A stretch of 21,935 nucleotides of DNA from Fragilariopsis cylindrus CCMP1102 (GCA_900095095.1 FMBT01000698.1:1-21935); one strand, 5' to 3'; numbered from the stretch's first letter, positions 9,262-17,828 are shown. Numbers and translations: made by a program. Notes: generated by a model from the letters alone, not told the origin.

Positions 9262-10080
9262 ATTTTGAAGAAGCTTGGACCACGAATGATAGTATTATAG
9301 TATGCAACTCAATTTTTGCAACGTCTTCAACAGACAGTATTTTGCTGGATTATGCATCGTAAATGCTTTTGACGAAAATATATCATATGCTACTCCATGT
9401 ATTTGCAATGAATAACTTCTGCTGTGATCATGTGAGGAGTCGTCGAATAACTGAGATACTATAAAAAAGGAAATCGACGTCGCTGATGTTTTACTGTACG
9501 TAGTATTTAAAATTGATGCGTCATGATGTCGCATCCCTTAAATATTCGAGTCGTGCGAGCAAAAAGCGAAGCTAGTACGTAATCGTAGATTTTTTTAGAG
9601 CGAAGAAGAGAAGGACGGAATGAGTCAATCAAATAATGGATCGAAGATCACATACTACAACTCCCGGCCCAGTAGTTGTTGAAAATAATGTGCTCTAAAT
9701 TGAACGGCACTTACTTCTACTAGTAGCTTGGAGGGGGAAGTGTTGATGTTATTCCAAATACAACGAAGGGAGCGAATCGAATGAATCTAAACGTCGAATC
9801 CACGCATGCATTGAACAATCATATAGTGTATACAGTGTTGTAGAAATCAAAAGAAGAAGTAAAAGATACGAATAGTAGCCTGGACTCCGAAGGGGATGGT
9901 CAGGCGTTTACCAGTAGTATATAGAAGGGCAATATGAGACTCGACATAGTATCATCACCTAAGGAAAGATGAGAGTCGAGTATTAAGATAGAAAAGGACC
10001 ATGTATGGCTCATAGGTATGTAAGTTTACGTAGTACGTATACATCATACAACACATTATTTATTTGTATTCAGTTCATCA
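9262..10080. other. Long intergenic region, no supported gene
   Basis: About 820 bases between two minus-strand genes. It should contain the promoter of the plastid-targeted gene and the 3' flank of the PAH gene. A 79-codon minus-strand frame (9295-9534) has unremarkable composition and no recognisable motif, so I do not call it. No RNA gene or repeat stands out. Confidence 0.4.
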
Positions 10081-12336
10081 TCAAAAGTGAAGAATTATAT
10101 AATCAATATGTAGATTTTCATCAGCAAGACAATTTGTAGGAGAAGAAAATATCTGGTTTTGCTGTTGCTGTTGCCGTATATGTTGTAGTTGTTGACCGTC
10201 TCCACTACAAGAAGAAAACTTCTTCGCATAACCATCCATCGAGTACTTTTCCATTACTTTCTTTCTCAATTGCGACGGTCCTCCAGAATTCTTCCTTTCC
10301 ATTTCATTCAGAGATTCCCACTTACTTCCTGTCATTCCAGTGGTAGCATCGTTTCCTTGATCATTATCATCTAATGCGACCGTTAAACCGATTGTTTTGT
10401 CACTGGTTGTTGCGATACTATTTTTGTTCGATGTAAAGTCTTTCTTCTTATTCGCTGTTGTAGTGGTTTGATTCTCTTTTACAGTTACGACTGCTTCCTT
10501 TAAGGAATCGATATAGATATTTTGTTGCTGCTGCTGCTGCTGTTGTTGTTGTTCAACCAGTGCTTGTTCATTGTTGTTGTTTCTTTCTTTATCATCATTT
10601 TCATTCTCATTTTCATCTTCATTTTCATTTTCATCTTCATCTTCACTCATTAATAGATCAATTAACGATGGTGATAAAATAGATTTCATTGAATTAGTAT
10701 TAGACCCACTATTTTTATTATCAATCTTGCTTTTATGATATTTCTTATTCACCTCCTCCAGAAACGTACTTCCTGCTGTCGCTGATGCTGTCGCTGTTGG
10801 TGTCGCTGTTGGTGTTGTTGGTGTTGCTGCTGTTGTTGTTGCAACTAATGACAATGAGAGATTTTGCTTTAGTCTCTTCTTCGGTGGTTGCTGACAACCG
10901 TCGGTGCTAGCATTGGTCGAAGTCTCAGACCGGTTTCTTTTGGACGACAAAAATTGGCGGTTCAAATTATTAGGGCTGTTGTTGTGTCGGAGAGAGTCAC
11001 GAGTTGATTTACTACGAGTCATCACCACCTTCCGAGGTGGTCGAGATTCCTCCTCATCTTGTTCTTCGAACTCATAGTCATCGTCATTATCATCGTTATC
11101 ATCATTTTTATCGTCGTCGTTATTACCATCGTCAAAGTTGTGATGAAATTCATCCTTACGGCATTTACGTTTCGGTAAAGTTGTGATGCTCCTTGTAGTA
11201 ATATTAACATTAACATGATGAAGTCCACGTTCGATAATACATTGATTTTCGCCTACTTCACCTTTAGCTTCTTGTATATGTGGTGCTAATTTTTTTAATG
11301 CACGCTGAATTTTGCTGGATGGCAATTCTGATGAAGATTTCGACCTTGGTGAAGATTTTGATGATGAAAGAACAGGAGCACTAGTGGCACTGTTACAACT
11401 ATTTTTAGTAGTTTTTGATGCTATTGCTGTTGCTGATGATATCATACGTTTACCCATATCATTGTCGATGGTCGTATTACTAGACGTGGTATTCGATAGT
11501 TGTTGTCCGTCGATTTCATTTTGTAGTACAGGAATATGAACACCAATTTCATCACTTGTTCTTGTACATCGAATGTTAGTCGTGATGATATCGTTTTTCC
11601 TTTTCCTAGCTTCCACTACTGATGTTACTACTTCAGCCGTATTATTTGCGATAACTTTTGTAGTAGCAGTAGCAGTAACAGTAACAGCAGCAAGGCTTCT
11701 TTTTATTTGTATTTTTTTATTATTATTGTTATTACTATTGTTATCATTATCACCATCATTATAATTGGCATTTAATAATTCTTTCCCTACTAGTAATGCC
11801 GATGCTACGGATAGTTCCAACTCCTTCCGTGTATCAGCTTGGTGGTCAATTTGCCTCAAATCTTCCAAACTTATTCTGTATCTGCTATGTAAAAAGTTAC
11901 TGAGTCCCAAGATCAAATGTAAAAAGTTACTGAGTCCCAAGATCAAATCGTCATTTCCATGAAATAATCTAGACACAAGAGCGATGACATCGAGTGTATC
12001 AATCACTCGATCCTTGAAATTCTGCAAAATGACCTGAAATTCGTTGTAAATACAAGGACGATCCCCATATTCTCTCTTTATGTCGTCAAGATATAGTAAA
12101 GCGTCGACGGTCGTATAATCAGACGCAGTATTAGCATTATTTACCCGTTGCTCATTTGATGACGATGATGATGATGGTAACGAAGGAACGTCGTCGTTGA
12201 TGGTGGTGGTGGTGGTAGCAGCAGCAGCTGAAGTATCGGCCACGATGTTATCATTAGTAGTATTATAATTATTATTATTATTGCTACCATTATTTGTAAA
12301 ATTATTATTCTTGGATAGTACCATCTTCTTCTTCAT
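10081..12336 (-). CDS. Low-complexity nuclear-type protein with one PAH (SIN3-like) domain
   Basis: A 751-residue frame. Residues about 77-158 form a paired amphipathic helix domain: DALLYLDDIKREYGDRPCIY, then EFQVILQNFKDRVIDTLDVI and ALVSRLFHGNDDLILGLSNF match the SIN3 PAH pattern (ALxYLDxVK...YNxFLxIMKxFK...IDTxxVIxxVSxLFxGxxDLIxGFxxFLP). PAH domains bind short helices of transcription factors and help recruit histone deacetylase complexes. Here the domain is single and no SIN3 HDAC-interaction region is visible, so this is a PAH protein rather than SIN3 itself. The rest is disordered: Thr/Ser/Asn runs, a basic patch around KIQRALKKLAPHI, long Asp and Glu tracts (DDGNNDDDKNDD, EDENENEDENENEN), and poly-Gln. 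Ten residues (LILGLSNFLH) are duplicated at 131-150. The upstream PDZ frame is in the same frame only 36 bases away. Confidence 0.75.
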   Translation of the reverse strand: MKKKMVLSKNNNFTNNGSNNNNNYNTTNDNIVADTSAAAATTTTTINDDVPSLPSSSSSSNEQRVNNANTASDYTTVDALLYLDDIKREYGDRPCIYNEFQVILQNFKDRVIDTLDVIALVSRLFHGNDDLILGLSNFLHLILGLSNFLHSRYRISLEDLRQIDHQADTRKELELSVASALLVGKELLNANYNDGDNDNNSNNNNNKKIQIKRSLAAVTVTATATTKVIANNTAEVVTSVVEARKRKNDIITTNIRCTRTSDEIGVHIPVLQNEIDGQQLSNTTSSNTTIDNDMGKRMISSATAIASKTTKNSCNSATSAPVLSSSKSSPRSKSSSELPSSKIQRALKKLAPHIQEAKGEVGENQCIIERGLHHVNVNITTRSITTLPKRKCRKDEFHHNFDDGNNDDDKNDDNDDNDDDYEFEEQDEEESRPPRKVVMTRSKSTRDSLRHNNSPNNLNRQFLSSKRNRSETSTNASTDGCQQPPKKRLKQNLSLSLVATTTAATPTTPTATPTATASATAGSTFLEEVNKKYHKSKIDNKNSGSNTNSMKSILSPSLIDLLMSEDEDENENEDENENENDDKERNNNNEQALVEQQQQQQQQQQNIYIDSLKEAVVTVKENQTTTTANKKKDFTSNKNSIATTSDKTIGLTVALDDNDQGNDATTGMTGSKWESLNEMERKNSGGPSQLRKKVMEKYSMDGYAKKFSSCSGDGQQLQHIRQQQQQNQIFSSPTNCLADENLHIDYIILHF
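11887..11946. repeat. Exact 30-bp tandem duplication in PAH domain
   Basis: The 30 bases at 11887-11916 are repeated exactly at 11917-11946. On the minus strand they encode LILGLSNFLH twice in frame, at the last helix of the PAH domain where SIN3 proteins have a single copy. The lack of any divergence suggests a recent event or an assembly artefact. Confidence 0.9.
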
Positions 12337-12375
12337 TACACCCCTGATCCCGGCTTGTTGTTGCGAGGAATTTTA
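12337..12375 (-). other. Single in-frame stop and 12-codon spacer between PDZ and PAH frames
   Basis: TAA at 12375-12373 ends the PDZ frame. The same frame then stays open through 12 codons (NSSQQQAGIRGV) into the ATG of the PAH frame at 12336. The whole 14565-10081 interval is 1495 codons with only this internal stop. The stop sits beside an A7 run. Confidence 0.8.
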
Positions 12376-14565
12376 TTTTTTTGATTTCTTTCGTGAAGAG
12401 TAGATTGTATCGTCAATGATGATGATGGTTCTTGAAAATCTCAAGGTCAATGGTCTTTCAGTAAAGGAGGCAACGATCTTTACAGCATCCATAACTGATT
12501 TTATTGTATTATTCTTTGTTAGTTGAATGTTTCCCACTGAGAATAATATATCACCAGAACAGATGATATTTTTTTTGTATTCTTCATTGGTTACATTAAT
12601 AGCAATAATTTTCACTTCTCCATCTATAATACGTCCACCAAGAACTAATCCTAACTTTTCTTTGTAGAATACAACGTCAAATAATGTATCAATATCTTTG
12701 GTATTCTTGAAATTAGTTTGATTCGGTGGTTGGATTTGCAATTTGGGTTCTTCTTCTTGCTGTTGTTGTACCTGGTCCTCGCCTTGATGATGACGATGCA
12801 CTGAAAGATCGGATCCTACTGCTGTGGCTTTTTGACTAGTAGTACTACTACTAGTATTAGGAGTACGAGAAGGTCTCTGCAAGTGGGGAACTACTTGTGT
12901 TTGTGCTTGTGCTTGACCGTGCGCTTTTGAAATTATTGATTCTGATGAAATAAAAGCAGTAGCAGCAGCAGCAGCAGTATCAATTGTTGTTGCTGTAGTA
13001 GATGCTGGCAATGGTTGAATTGCTACCTTGTCATCAACGGCAGCGGAGTTGTGTTGTTGTTGTTGTTCTTCTTCTTCAGGAAAAGAGATGGTATCTGTAC
13101 AAGCGACGGTTAATATTTCTTGTGCCTGTCCTTGTATTGCTGTTGTCGTTGATGTTTCTGTAGATAAAAGAAGATTTGAGACGATAAATGGAACAGATTT
13201 ATGCATATTATCATTATTATTACTATTATTATTATTATTAGACGTTGTGACATGTTGCTTGTAGTTTGATGATGACGAAGACAGAGATTCGTCGTCGACG
13301 GTGGTAATAATAATAGGTGAAGCGACAACAGAGATGTTAGTTTTATCAATATTATAATTATTCTTTGATACTACTGTCTTTTTCTCTTTCATTTTATCAA
13401 CATCATTATCTATCTCTGTAGTCATATTAGAGGACGACGACGACGATGATGATGATTCAATAATAATCTTTCGTTTTTTTTGACTTTCTTCTTTTCTTTC
13501 ATTCTTTTTTATCTTTTTCAATAATGATTCCATCACTACCATTTCCTCGATCATATTATCATGTTTCATTATTTTTCCTTCTTCTTCTTTTTCTAACAAC
13601 TGTTGTTGTTTGTCGTCGTCCAGTAATGTTGGTTTTACTTCTACAACTTCTGCTACGACCTCATTTTTTTCTTCATTATTACAACCAATAGCATTAGAAT
13701 CGCCAGTAGTTGCCGTTGTTGTCCTTAACGGTGTTGTTGTTGTTGTTGCTGTTGCTGTTGCTGTTACTCTGCTAGTACAAGTTGTAGTATTATCAATGAT
13801 AGGGAAGATACCAGAACATATCCCATATAATGATGTTTCATATTCCAATCGTTCTACTTTACTTATAAGAGGTTTTCTTTGTCGTTTTGTCTTCTTCATC
13901 TTCTTCACCTTTAGTACTAGTGACGGTGAGGAGGAAGGCCGTGTGGTTGGATCATCATCGAAGGCATCATCATCATCGTCGTCTTCTTCAGTAGTATGGT
14001 CCTTCAACAAGGCACCTTCTGCTGCTTTATTATTTGTATTTGTATCTGTTGTTGTTGTTGTTGATATTGCTGGATTTGTTGTTGTTGACATTACTAATCT
14101 GTTGTTGTTGCTGCTGTTGTATTTATTATTGGTACATAGTATTATATTATCATGGTCTTTATTATTCTTGTCTTCTTTGTAATAACAATAGTATCTTTGT
14201 AATTCATTTTCATTTTGTTGTTGTACTTCTTGTACCGCCATATTTATCGCCGTCGTCATCATCCTGCATTCTTTATTATTGTTACTGTTGTTGTTATTAT
14301 TACTATTATCTTTATTGGTGGTACTTGTAGATCGATCACAATGAGAATTAGAAATTGCAGCAGTAGGACTTTCTCTGATTCTGTTATTACTCGCATCATT
14401 ATCCAAGTTATTGTTTCTTTCATTCTTATTATTAGCAACATCACTACTACTACTACTACGTTGTTGTTGTTGTTGTTGTGCGACTCTGATTCTAGCACGA
14501 CAACGAAGAGAAAAAGCAGCAGTAGTCGTAGTAGTAGTATCCATTGTATTACTTATCTGTTCCAA
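12373..14565 (-). CDS. Low-complexity protein with C-terminal PDZ domain
   Basis: A 730-residue frame. The first 620 or so residues are disordered, with runs of Gln, Ser, Asn, Asp and Thr plus Lys/Glu-rich stretches. The C-terminus (about 628-712) is a PDZ-like domain: FDVVFYKEKLGLVLGG carries the LGLxLGG carboxylate-loop pattern; then come VKIIAINV, CSGDILFSVGNIQL (the GDxLxxVNG-like strand) and ERPLTLRFSR. PDZ domains bind C-terminal or internal peptides and build protein assemblies; a single PDZ after long disorder suggests a scaffold or adaptor. There is no signal peptide or membrane segment. The frame ends SRKKSKK-stop, and the next minus-strand gene (PAH) begins 36 bases later in the same frame. 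A 33-bp tandem repeat sits directly upstream of the ATG. The domain call is good; biological role and partner are unknown. Confidence 0.7.
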   Translation of the reverse strand: MEQISNTMDTTTTTTAAFSLRCRARIRVAQQQQQQRSSSSSDVANNKNERNNNLDNDASNNRIRESPTAAISNSHCDRSTSTTNKDNSNNNNNSNNNKECRMMTTAINMAVQEVQQQNENELQRYYCYYKEDKNNKDHDNIILCTNNKYNSSNNNRLVMSTTTNPAISTTTTTDTNTNNKAAEGALLKDHTTEEDDDDDDAFDDDPTTRPSSSPSLVLKVKKMKKTKRQRKPLISKVERLEYETSLYGICSGIFPIIDNTTTCTSRVTATATATTTTTPLRTTTATTGDSNAIGCNNEEKNEVVAEVVEVKPTLLDDDKQQQLLEKEEEGKIMKHDNMIEEMVVMESLLKKIKKNERKEESQKKRKIIIESSSSSSSSSNMTTEIDNDVDKMKEKKTVVSKNNYNIDKTNISVVASPIIITTVDDESLSSSSSNYKQHVTTSNNNNNSNNNDNMHKSVPFIVSNLLLSTETSTTTAIQGQAQEILTVACTDTISFPEEEEQQQQHNSAAVDDKVAIQPLPASTTATTIDTAAAAATAFISSESIISKAHGQAQAQTQVVPHLQRPSRTPNTSSSTTSQKATAVGSDLSVHRHHQGEDQVQQQQEEEPKLQIQPPNQTNFKNTKDIDTLFDVVFYKEKLGLVLGGRIIDGEVKIIAINVTNEEYKKNIICSGDILFSVGNIQLTKNNTIKSVMDAVKIVASFTERPLTLRFSRTIIIIDDTIYSSRKKSKK

Positions 14566-14620
14566 GCTCTTTCATTCAATTGAATGTATCTATTCCAAGC
14601 TCTTTCATTCAATTGAATGT
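14554..14620. repeat. 33-bp tandem repeat containing a palindrome
   Basis: Two tandem copies with period 33 and one mismatch, reading TATCT(G/A)TTCCAAGCTC then TTTCATTCAATTGAATGT. Each includes the perfect 14-base palindrome CATTCAATTGAATG. The repeat starts at the first codons of the PDZ gene and extends into its 5' flank. Confidence 0.85.
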
Positions 14621-15054
14621 TATTGAAATTCGCTTTCTACTGTGTCGTTTTTGTTGTAGCTGTTGTTAGAGCATAATATAAAAGATATGTTCTTTCCTTT
14701 GCATGTTGTACTCGTACGTAATTGTTTTTTTCATTAGTGTCCATTCATGCGCTAAAGATTTCGGAATGAAAAAAAAGTGGACGTAAAATTCAATTAGTAG
14801 TTTCCTTCCCCTAAATTTGATTCCCGCCTGACCCGCGACTCAAAAGAGAGCGACAAGCATACATAATATATATTGAATATCGTTTGCTTTTTTCTCCCAC
14901 ACAAACAGAAACAAACACAAACAAACACAGACGAACTTTCACGCCACATCTTTTCATCTTTTCACAATTCACAATATTCATTCAATGCATCGTGATAAAT
15001 AAAAACTTAAAATTGATTCATTCATTTGGGGGAGAGAACTCTTTACAGTACTGT
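14566..15054. promoter_or_regulatory. Divergent intergenic region with copy 1 of a duplicated block
   Basis: About 490 bases upstream of the PDZ gene (minus) and of the small acidic gene (plus). Its right half is copy 1 of a block also found at 17451-17646. No coding frame is supported. Confidence 0.45.
14757..14992. repeat. Dispersed direct repeat, copy 1
   Basis: Matches 17451-17646 in order and orientation: ATTTCGGAATGAAAAAAA, then CCCTAAATTTGATT, CCCGCCTG, CGACTCAAAAGAGAGCGACA, CGTTTGC, ACAAACACAA, CTTTCACGCCACAT, TTTTCA and CAATGCAT. The copies differ by scattered substitutions and small indels, so this is an older duplication. Both copies lie between a minus-strand gene start and a plus-strand gene start. 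Confidence 0.85.
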
Positions 15055-15419
15055 ATGGATGAGGGGGGGGGGGGGGGGTTCTTGATTAGCTCTTTTATTG
15101 ACACAAACTTTGTCACCGATCCCGTCTGGGATTCGCCGGAGGAACTGGAGACACAATCTCGAGGAAGGATCGGTTGAGGACAAGTTTATCCTGTCGGAAA
15201 TTCTGAACGACGTTTGATCTATCAAAAACCACTACTCAACTACTGAAAGCATAATATACTGTCCCAGCTCGTGAGGGCATCTTCTTTCAACACTCCTATG
15301 CCGTTGATGAGAAGGAACAAAACCCTTTTGGCTTTGACGAGCCGGATTCGGATTCCGATGATGAGAATGAACAAGAATCTTCTGACGTTGACGAACCAGA
15401 TTCGGATTCCGGGTTTTAA
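15055..15419 (+). CDS. Possible small acidic two-exon protein
   Basis: Proposed exon 1 (15055-15172) starts ATG GAT GAG, runs through five Gly codons in a G16 tract, then FLISSFIDTNFVTDPVWDS and PEELETQSRGRI. Proposed exon 2 (15268-15419) encodes AREGIFFQHSYAVDEKEQ and two 18-residue acidic repeats (DEPDSDSD and DEPDSDSG) before TAA. A 95-base GT...AG intron (GTTGAG donor, CCCAG acceptor) joins them in phase to give 89 residues. The exon 2 frame is far more protein-like than the overlapping Arg/Leu-rich frame on the same strand. The donor is weak and the exon set may be incomplete, so it could also be a gene fragment. Family unknown. Confidence 0.35.
15063..15078. repeat. Poly-G tract (G16)
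   Basis: Sixteen consecutive G in an otherwise AT-rich region, in the proposed first exon of the small acidic gene, where it encodes Gly. Such tracts are prone to length error and can form quadruplex structures. Confidence 0.95.
15306..15413 (+). repeat. Two tandem 54-base coding repeats
   Basis: Copies at 15306-15359 and 15360-15413 each encode an 18-residue acidic unit starting DE(K/N)EQ and ending DEPDSDS(D/G). The best-conserved part is GA(C/A)GA(G/A)CC(G/A)GATTCGGATTCC-like, with changes mostly at third positions in its second half, which favours real coding in that frame. Confidence 0.65.
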
Positions 15420-15661
15420 GAGGTTTTATATCATAGGGAATTTACTGCTCGCCCACCAATCCTCATATGCACTCGCATATTTAAGATTCCGACCTTTACC
15501 ACTACTAATACTACTTGCACGAACAACGCCCAGTGTGATTAGTTATTTTAAGCTTCTAAAGAATTGTACTCTGGCTTGGCAAAGATCTGTGTGGAGCGTT
15601 CAACGATTAATTTTTTATCTTATTTTACTTTAGCTTTCATTTGATCCCAATTCATTTAGAG

Positions 15662-17202
15662 TTAGCTTAGTAATTCATTATCAAATGTCGGCTGGTCATC
15701 TTCTCTAGTAATCACGCGTCGCTTCCGGCGGTGCTTTTTCGCCAAAAGACCCGAAAAAAGAACCCCAACGATCACAATTACTACTCCCGCGAAACCCATG
15801 GAACTGTAAGCTACGTCCGCATCGGCATCTTGCATTTCCGTGGGGGCGTCCGTTTCGTACGACACGGTCCCACCATACATTTCCCCATCTACGTCAATAG
15901 CAATGATCGTACCTTGTGATGTTGCTAGTTCCAAATCGTCTCTGGATGCTTCTTCCATATCTGTTTTAGTTTCGAATTTGTAACATTGATTGCAGCTTTT
16001 GTATTGCGAAAGAAATAAAACGAAACAGAACGAAACGAGAGTGAGGGGATTGGATGGGAAAGGTCATCATCAAGCGCTCCAAAACTTCGAAAGGAATAAA
16101 AGAAAAACGTGAGGTTCGTGACTGCTACTATTCATTACTTACTTTCGATATCCGGCATCATCGTAACAATTGAAACCATTGGCTTCTGCGTCCCCTTGTC
16201 CATCTTCGTATTCCACTAGATTTCGTTTTCGATGATCGCTCCATTCGTCTTGAGTGTTGTTATATTTGCTATACGCCCTACACGGTTGACAAATCTTGTA
16301 GGCATCCATCATGGAATTCCATTTCGAAAATGCATTGGTCCAACTTTTCCCGGTGCTACTAGTGATGTAATCGTCTACCGAATACGATGACAATTCCGTC
16401 ATACAATAGGTGTCACTGTAGACGGCTAGTTTTAAATCACCACCTTCAATCGGTTTCGGTCCGATGTATATTCCGCTTTTGACTTTGTAACAACCACTAT
16501 CGAAATTCGACATATCATCGTCTCTCATGGTTTGCATAAATTGATAATTGCTATTGTCTCCTCCCCAGAGACAGACACCTTGATGCTTAAACAATTGTTC
16601 AAAGAATGTGTCATTGTCGAACTGAACATTGCAAATGCAATAAAAGTACAGATAAGTAAGTGTGCGATGGATTGTGTGTGGTAGGAGGAATGAATTGAAT
16701 GGCTGGTTTGCTAGCTGCTTTACCTATGCTTTTACTTACCTCGAGCGTTTCCTTGTAGACTCCCACTAGTGACCAGGTGGTAGACGTCGTATTCGTATTG
16801 TGACAATCCATTTTGCTACAAGTAGCGCCTTCGACACAAGTAGAGTTGTCCCATTGGCTGTTTTCCCAATCGTAATACGAATATTCTCCTATTTGAAAAC
16901 CCGAATAATTTGGATCGTAGTACTGAAAAAAAATTAACCATACAGCACGGATTGAGATTAGAGCGAGACTAAAATGAAGATGAAGACGAAAAAGAATACG
17001 TGTCATCATCTCTATTGATACTTACCGCTGCCCATAAAACCTTTCTGGGATAGTATTCGTCGTCTTCGTCAATGAAGGCACCCAAATACCGCCATGACAA
17101 ACTATAAGAGTCGCCATCGGCATCGTACTTCTCAAAATAAGGTGAATAGTACTCCTCATCACTGCTATGGAGATCTCTCTTCTTCATTTTTGTATTCATC
17201 AT
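15662..17202 (-). CDS. Cys-rich single-pass membrane protein, four exons
   Basis: Four exons join in frame: 17202-17026, 16922-16740, 16621-16143 and 15995-15662, giving about 390 residues. Each intron has a GTAAGT donor. Exon 1 has acidic/Tyr-rich sequence (DEEYYSPYFEKYDADGDSYS); exon 2 has CVEGATCSKMDCHN; exon 3 has QGVCLWGGDNSNYQF and KICQPCRAYSKYNN; the exon 3-4 junction makes NCNQCYKFETKTDME. Near the C-terminus is one membrane helix (GFAGVVIVIVGVLFSGLLA) followed by KKHRRKRR, a stop-transfer pattern, then a short acidic tail. This suggests a type I membrane protein with a Cys-rich lumenal or extracellular part. The expected signal peptide lies just upstream in the same frame (VVLSVLSFVS), but its likely ATG (17275-17273) is one frame off across an A5 run. 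Family unrecognised; gene structure well supported. Confidence 0.75.
15996..16142 (-). other. Intron 3 of membrane protein gene
   Basis: 147 bases, GTAAGTAAT donor and an AATACAAAAG acceptor. It joins GYR to NCNQCYKF across a split codon. The acceptor is chosen by frame; a nearby TTTCGAAG is an alternative. Confidence 0.6.
16622..16739 (-). other. Intron 2 of membrane protein gene
   Basis: 118 bases, GTAAGT donor after CTCGAG and a TGCAATGTTCAG acceptor. Phase 0; it joins YKETLE to FDNDTFFEQ. Confidence 0.75.
16923..17025 (-). other. Intron 1 of membrane protein gene
   Basis: 103 bases, GTAAGTATC donor and a TTTTTTTTCAG acceptor. Phase 0; it joins VLWAA to YYDPNYSG. Confidence 0.75.
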
Positions 17203-17266
17203 GGTGGTTGCCGTCGTCCTTGAAACAAATGATAGTACTGATAGAACAACTCCTTTTTCTATTGTT

Positions 17267-17828
17267 TGTCGTCATGGCGTGACAAACAATTAATTCAATA
17301 CAAATTTTAGTGTTAAAACGACCGATCTGGCATGCGCGAGAGCGTCGATCCTATGATATACAAGTAAATAAACCATCGCCGATAATCGGGTTCGTTCGCT
17401 AAAAAAAAAATAGAACTGTGATTGATTGATACTTATTGAGTTGGGGGGTTATTTCGGAATGAAAAAAAGTGAAGGTCCCCTAAATTTGATTGATTCCCGC
17501 CTGGCTGACCCACGACTCAAAAGAGAGCGACAAGATCATGCTTATGCATCGTTTGCGTTTTTTGTCTCTACAAAAACAAACACAACAAACAAACTTTCAC
17601 GCCACATATTTTCATTTCTTTTTCACAATCCACAAATTCAATGCATAGTAAGGGTCTGCTTTGCCGAGGTTTTTCGAGAGGGTAGATATAGAGCGATAAG
17701 ACTGACTCCCTATAATAGCTGGTTAATGTAACAAGGCTTACAGGCAATCAGGGATTATTTCACGAAAGCAACTACGCAAGCGAGCACGGGTGGTTGTGTT
17801 GGTTGACTGTCAAGTACTGTAGATTGAT
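17267..17828. promoter_or_regulatory. Divergent intergenic region with copy 2 of the duplicated block
   Basis: About 560 bases between the 5' end of the membrane protein gene (minus) and the second PPR gene (plus). It contains copy 2 of the dispersed repeat. A plus-strand frame over 17426-17731 is judged a by-product of that repeat, not a gene. Confidence 0.4.
17451..17646. repeat. Dispersed direct repeat, copy 2
   Basis: Partner of 14757-14992. It shares the CGACTCAAAAGAGAGCGACA core, CCCTAAATTTGATT upstream, and CTTTCACGCCACATxTTTTC downstream, in the same order and orientation but about 40 bases shorter. No terminal inverted repeats or target-site duplications were recognised. Confidence 0.85.

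Noticed and set aside
9295-9534. A 79-codon minus-strand frame
   Set aside because: No recognisable motif, targeting signal or repeat; its length is within chance expectation for an intergenic region of this size.
13610-14182. A 190-codon plus-strand frame opposite the PDZ gene, rich in Ser and Val
   Set aside because: It is the complement of Asn/Thr/Asp-rich coding sequence; the composition mirrors the real gene and there is no independent motif.
15271-15633. A 120-codon plus-strand frame with Arg/Leu/Ile repeats
   Set aside because: The repeat in it is the out-of-frame image of the acidic DEPDSDS repeat; the acidic frame has protein-like composition and this one does not.
14757-17646. The duplicated blocks as long terminal repeats of a retrotransposon
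   Set aside because: The interval between them holds ordinary-looking genes on both strands with introns, and I saw no reverse transcriptase, integrase, primer-binding site or target-site duplication.
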